Below, piece by piece: positions 63,110 to 64,000 of a stretch of DNA of 64,000 nucleotides. The position numbers were made by a program, and so were the translations under genes. The stretch is taken from NCBI RefSeq assembly GCF_014066305.1, contig NW_023501094.1:186001-250000 (forward strand), in the 5' to 3' direction. The stretch is from Letharia columbiana. Taxonomy: Eukaryota > Ascomycota > Lecanoromycetes > Lecanorales > Parmeliaceae. The notes under the pieces were generated by a model. The model was not told the origin of the DNA, searched no databases, and was given only the letters and a program-made list of their open reading frames with translations. Every line of letters begins with the position of its first letter. Positions within the stretch are counted from its first letter, which is position 1.

Positions 63110-63700
63110 CATCGTCGAAATAAATATAACTTTTATATTCGAGAGTTAAGTACGCTAAGACGTCGTTAATAATAGAAATAAGAATTAAGAAAATAGATCT
63201 TAAGGTCTTTCTTTATAATTAATAAGTATTAGATATAGAGAATAAAGAATATAAGTATAAAGCGAAGTAGATAACTCGATATATTCTTTATAAATATAGA
63301 CTATTTAATAAGAAGCGAGAAATATAATAGATTAAAGAAAGAAGAAAGATAAAAGAGAAGATTATTACTTATAAGAATATGCTAATAAAATTACGCTACG
63401 CCTCTATAATAGCGAACTTTATAAGAAATACTAAGCTTATTAGATAATATTAAGCTCTTAATAAGAATTAATAATAAGAATTTACTAGAGTAGACGATTA
63501 AAAAGAAGAATACGATTAAGACGAGAGAGTCTTAGCGATATAGAGTATATCTTTTTTTAAGAATTAAGTATAGTAAGATATAGAATTATAACGATAACTT
63601 ATATAATCTTATTTATTTAAGACTATATAATTAATTAAAAGAATTAAATAGATTATATAACTTATATAGTCGATTATTAGAGTAAGACTTTAGAGTAATA
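63110..63700 (+). other. Tail of the Tad1-like LINE
   Basis: Sequence that adjoined 57616 before the copia insertion. The plus-strand reading stays rich in Lys, Arg and Gln-derived stops like the ORF2 tail before the insertion. No specific domain recognised. Confidence 0.45.
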
Positions 63701-64000
63701 TAATATAATTAATTAAAAATCAATTAATTAAATCTAGAGCCAGATATTTCTTAATAATTTCTTAGAATTTTAGAGTTGAGAACTTGAGATAACTAAGCGA
63801 TATTCGATTAAGTCGTTTATAATAACGACGTAGACCTTTCTATATTTAAAGACGTCTTTTTCTATATTTCATATACTTATAAGAGACTCCGACGTTATAC
63901 GAGATATTCTTATTTATCGATATCGCCGCTATTAATATCTAACTTCACATTAAAAGAATAAATTATCTCCGCTTCGCTCTCCGCTCTACTCTTCGCTATA
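63701..64000. other. Right edge, unassigned
   Basis: Base composition recovers partly toward the window edge (for example TCGCTCTCCGCTCTACTCTTCG at 63974-63995, first 20 bp of note). No gene or element end identified. Confidence 0.35.

Larger units (their letters stand above)
29300..63700 (+). mobile_element. Tad1-like LINE (non-LTR retrotransposon), split by two later insertions
   Basis: ORF1 with CCHC knuckles (about 29.5-30.78 kb), ORF2 endonuclease (about 31.4-32.25 kb), then after gypsy copy B the reverse transcriptase (about 55.4-56.5 kb) and RNase H (about 57.0-57.45 kb). A tail continues after the copia element to about 63.7 kb. Removing gypsy B (32579-55374) joins ORF2 without loss: the stretch before the insertion matches the linker before the RT, and the RT begins just after. 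Both ends of the LINE are approximate; no poly-A tail or target duplication was found. All frames are full of RIP stops. Confidence 0.75.

Noticed and set aside
17700..64000. Centromere
   Set aside because: AT-rich RIPped transposon blocks do form centromeres in some fungi, but nothing in the bases separates that from subtelomeric or interspersed heterochromatin.

Overview
The window is nuclear DNA from a filamentous ascomycete (Pezizomycotina). Evidence for this: short GT-AG introns of about 48-150 bp, an acetate-inducible-type acetyl-CoA synthetase, a Get2-type ER protein, a Mug190-like C2/SMP protein, a fungal DNA polymerase iota, and transposons carrying the C-to-T signature of repeat-induced point mutation (RIP). 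I cannot name the genus.

Layout: 1-16 kb is ordinary gene-bearing DNA. In order: the 5' part of acetyl-CoA synthetase (-); a frameshifted N-acetylglucosamine-6-phosphate deacetylase relic (-); a broken gene joining C2H2 zinc fingers to a DEDDh exonuclease-like domain (+); homoserine kinase (-), which diverges from the Mug190-like gene (+); GET2 (+); and a Y-family polymerase (-), tail to tail with GET2. A low-quality block of homopolymers at 16.07-16.33 kb separates this from the rest.

From 16.3 kb to the end I found no host gene. It is a nest of transposons, most of it so heavily RIPped that CpA and TpG have almost vanished. (a) A gag-bearing LTR element (16329-26387) is interrupted by a Ty3/gypsy chromodomain retrotransposon, copy A (17804-24925, minus strand, target duplication TATAT). 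(b) From about 29.3 kb to near 63.7 kb lies a Tad1-like LINE (ORF1 with zinc knuckles; ORF2 with endonuclease, reverse transcriptase and RNase H). It is split by copy B of the same gypsy family (32579-55369, plus strand, target duplication GATAT) and by a Ty1/copia element (57622-63104, target duplication ATTAA). (c) Gypsy copy B is itself split inside its integrase by a 15.64 kb TIR insertion (36586-52225, 8-bp duplication ACTTATTA). This insertion carries a decayed hAT transposase, a 2.56 kb tandem duplication, a 5 x 92 bp minisatellite and a second hAT-type element (42274-45853). The second element's ends enclose a non-LTR reverse transcriptase. (d) Two mirror-image copies of a ~565 bp TIR element lie at 27.2-28.5 kb.

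The nesting gives a relative history: LINE, then gypsy B, then the large hAT, then the inner hAT-type element. The copia element is younger than the LINE and less mutated. Element boundaries come from matching repeat ends and target duplications read by eye. Domain calls in RIPped DNA rest on conceptual reading through stop codons and are less certain than those in the gene region.
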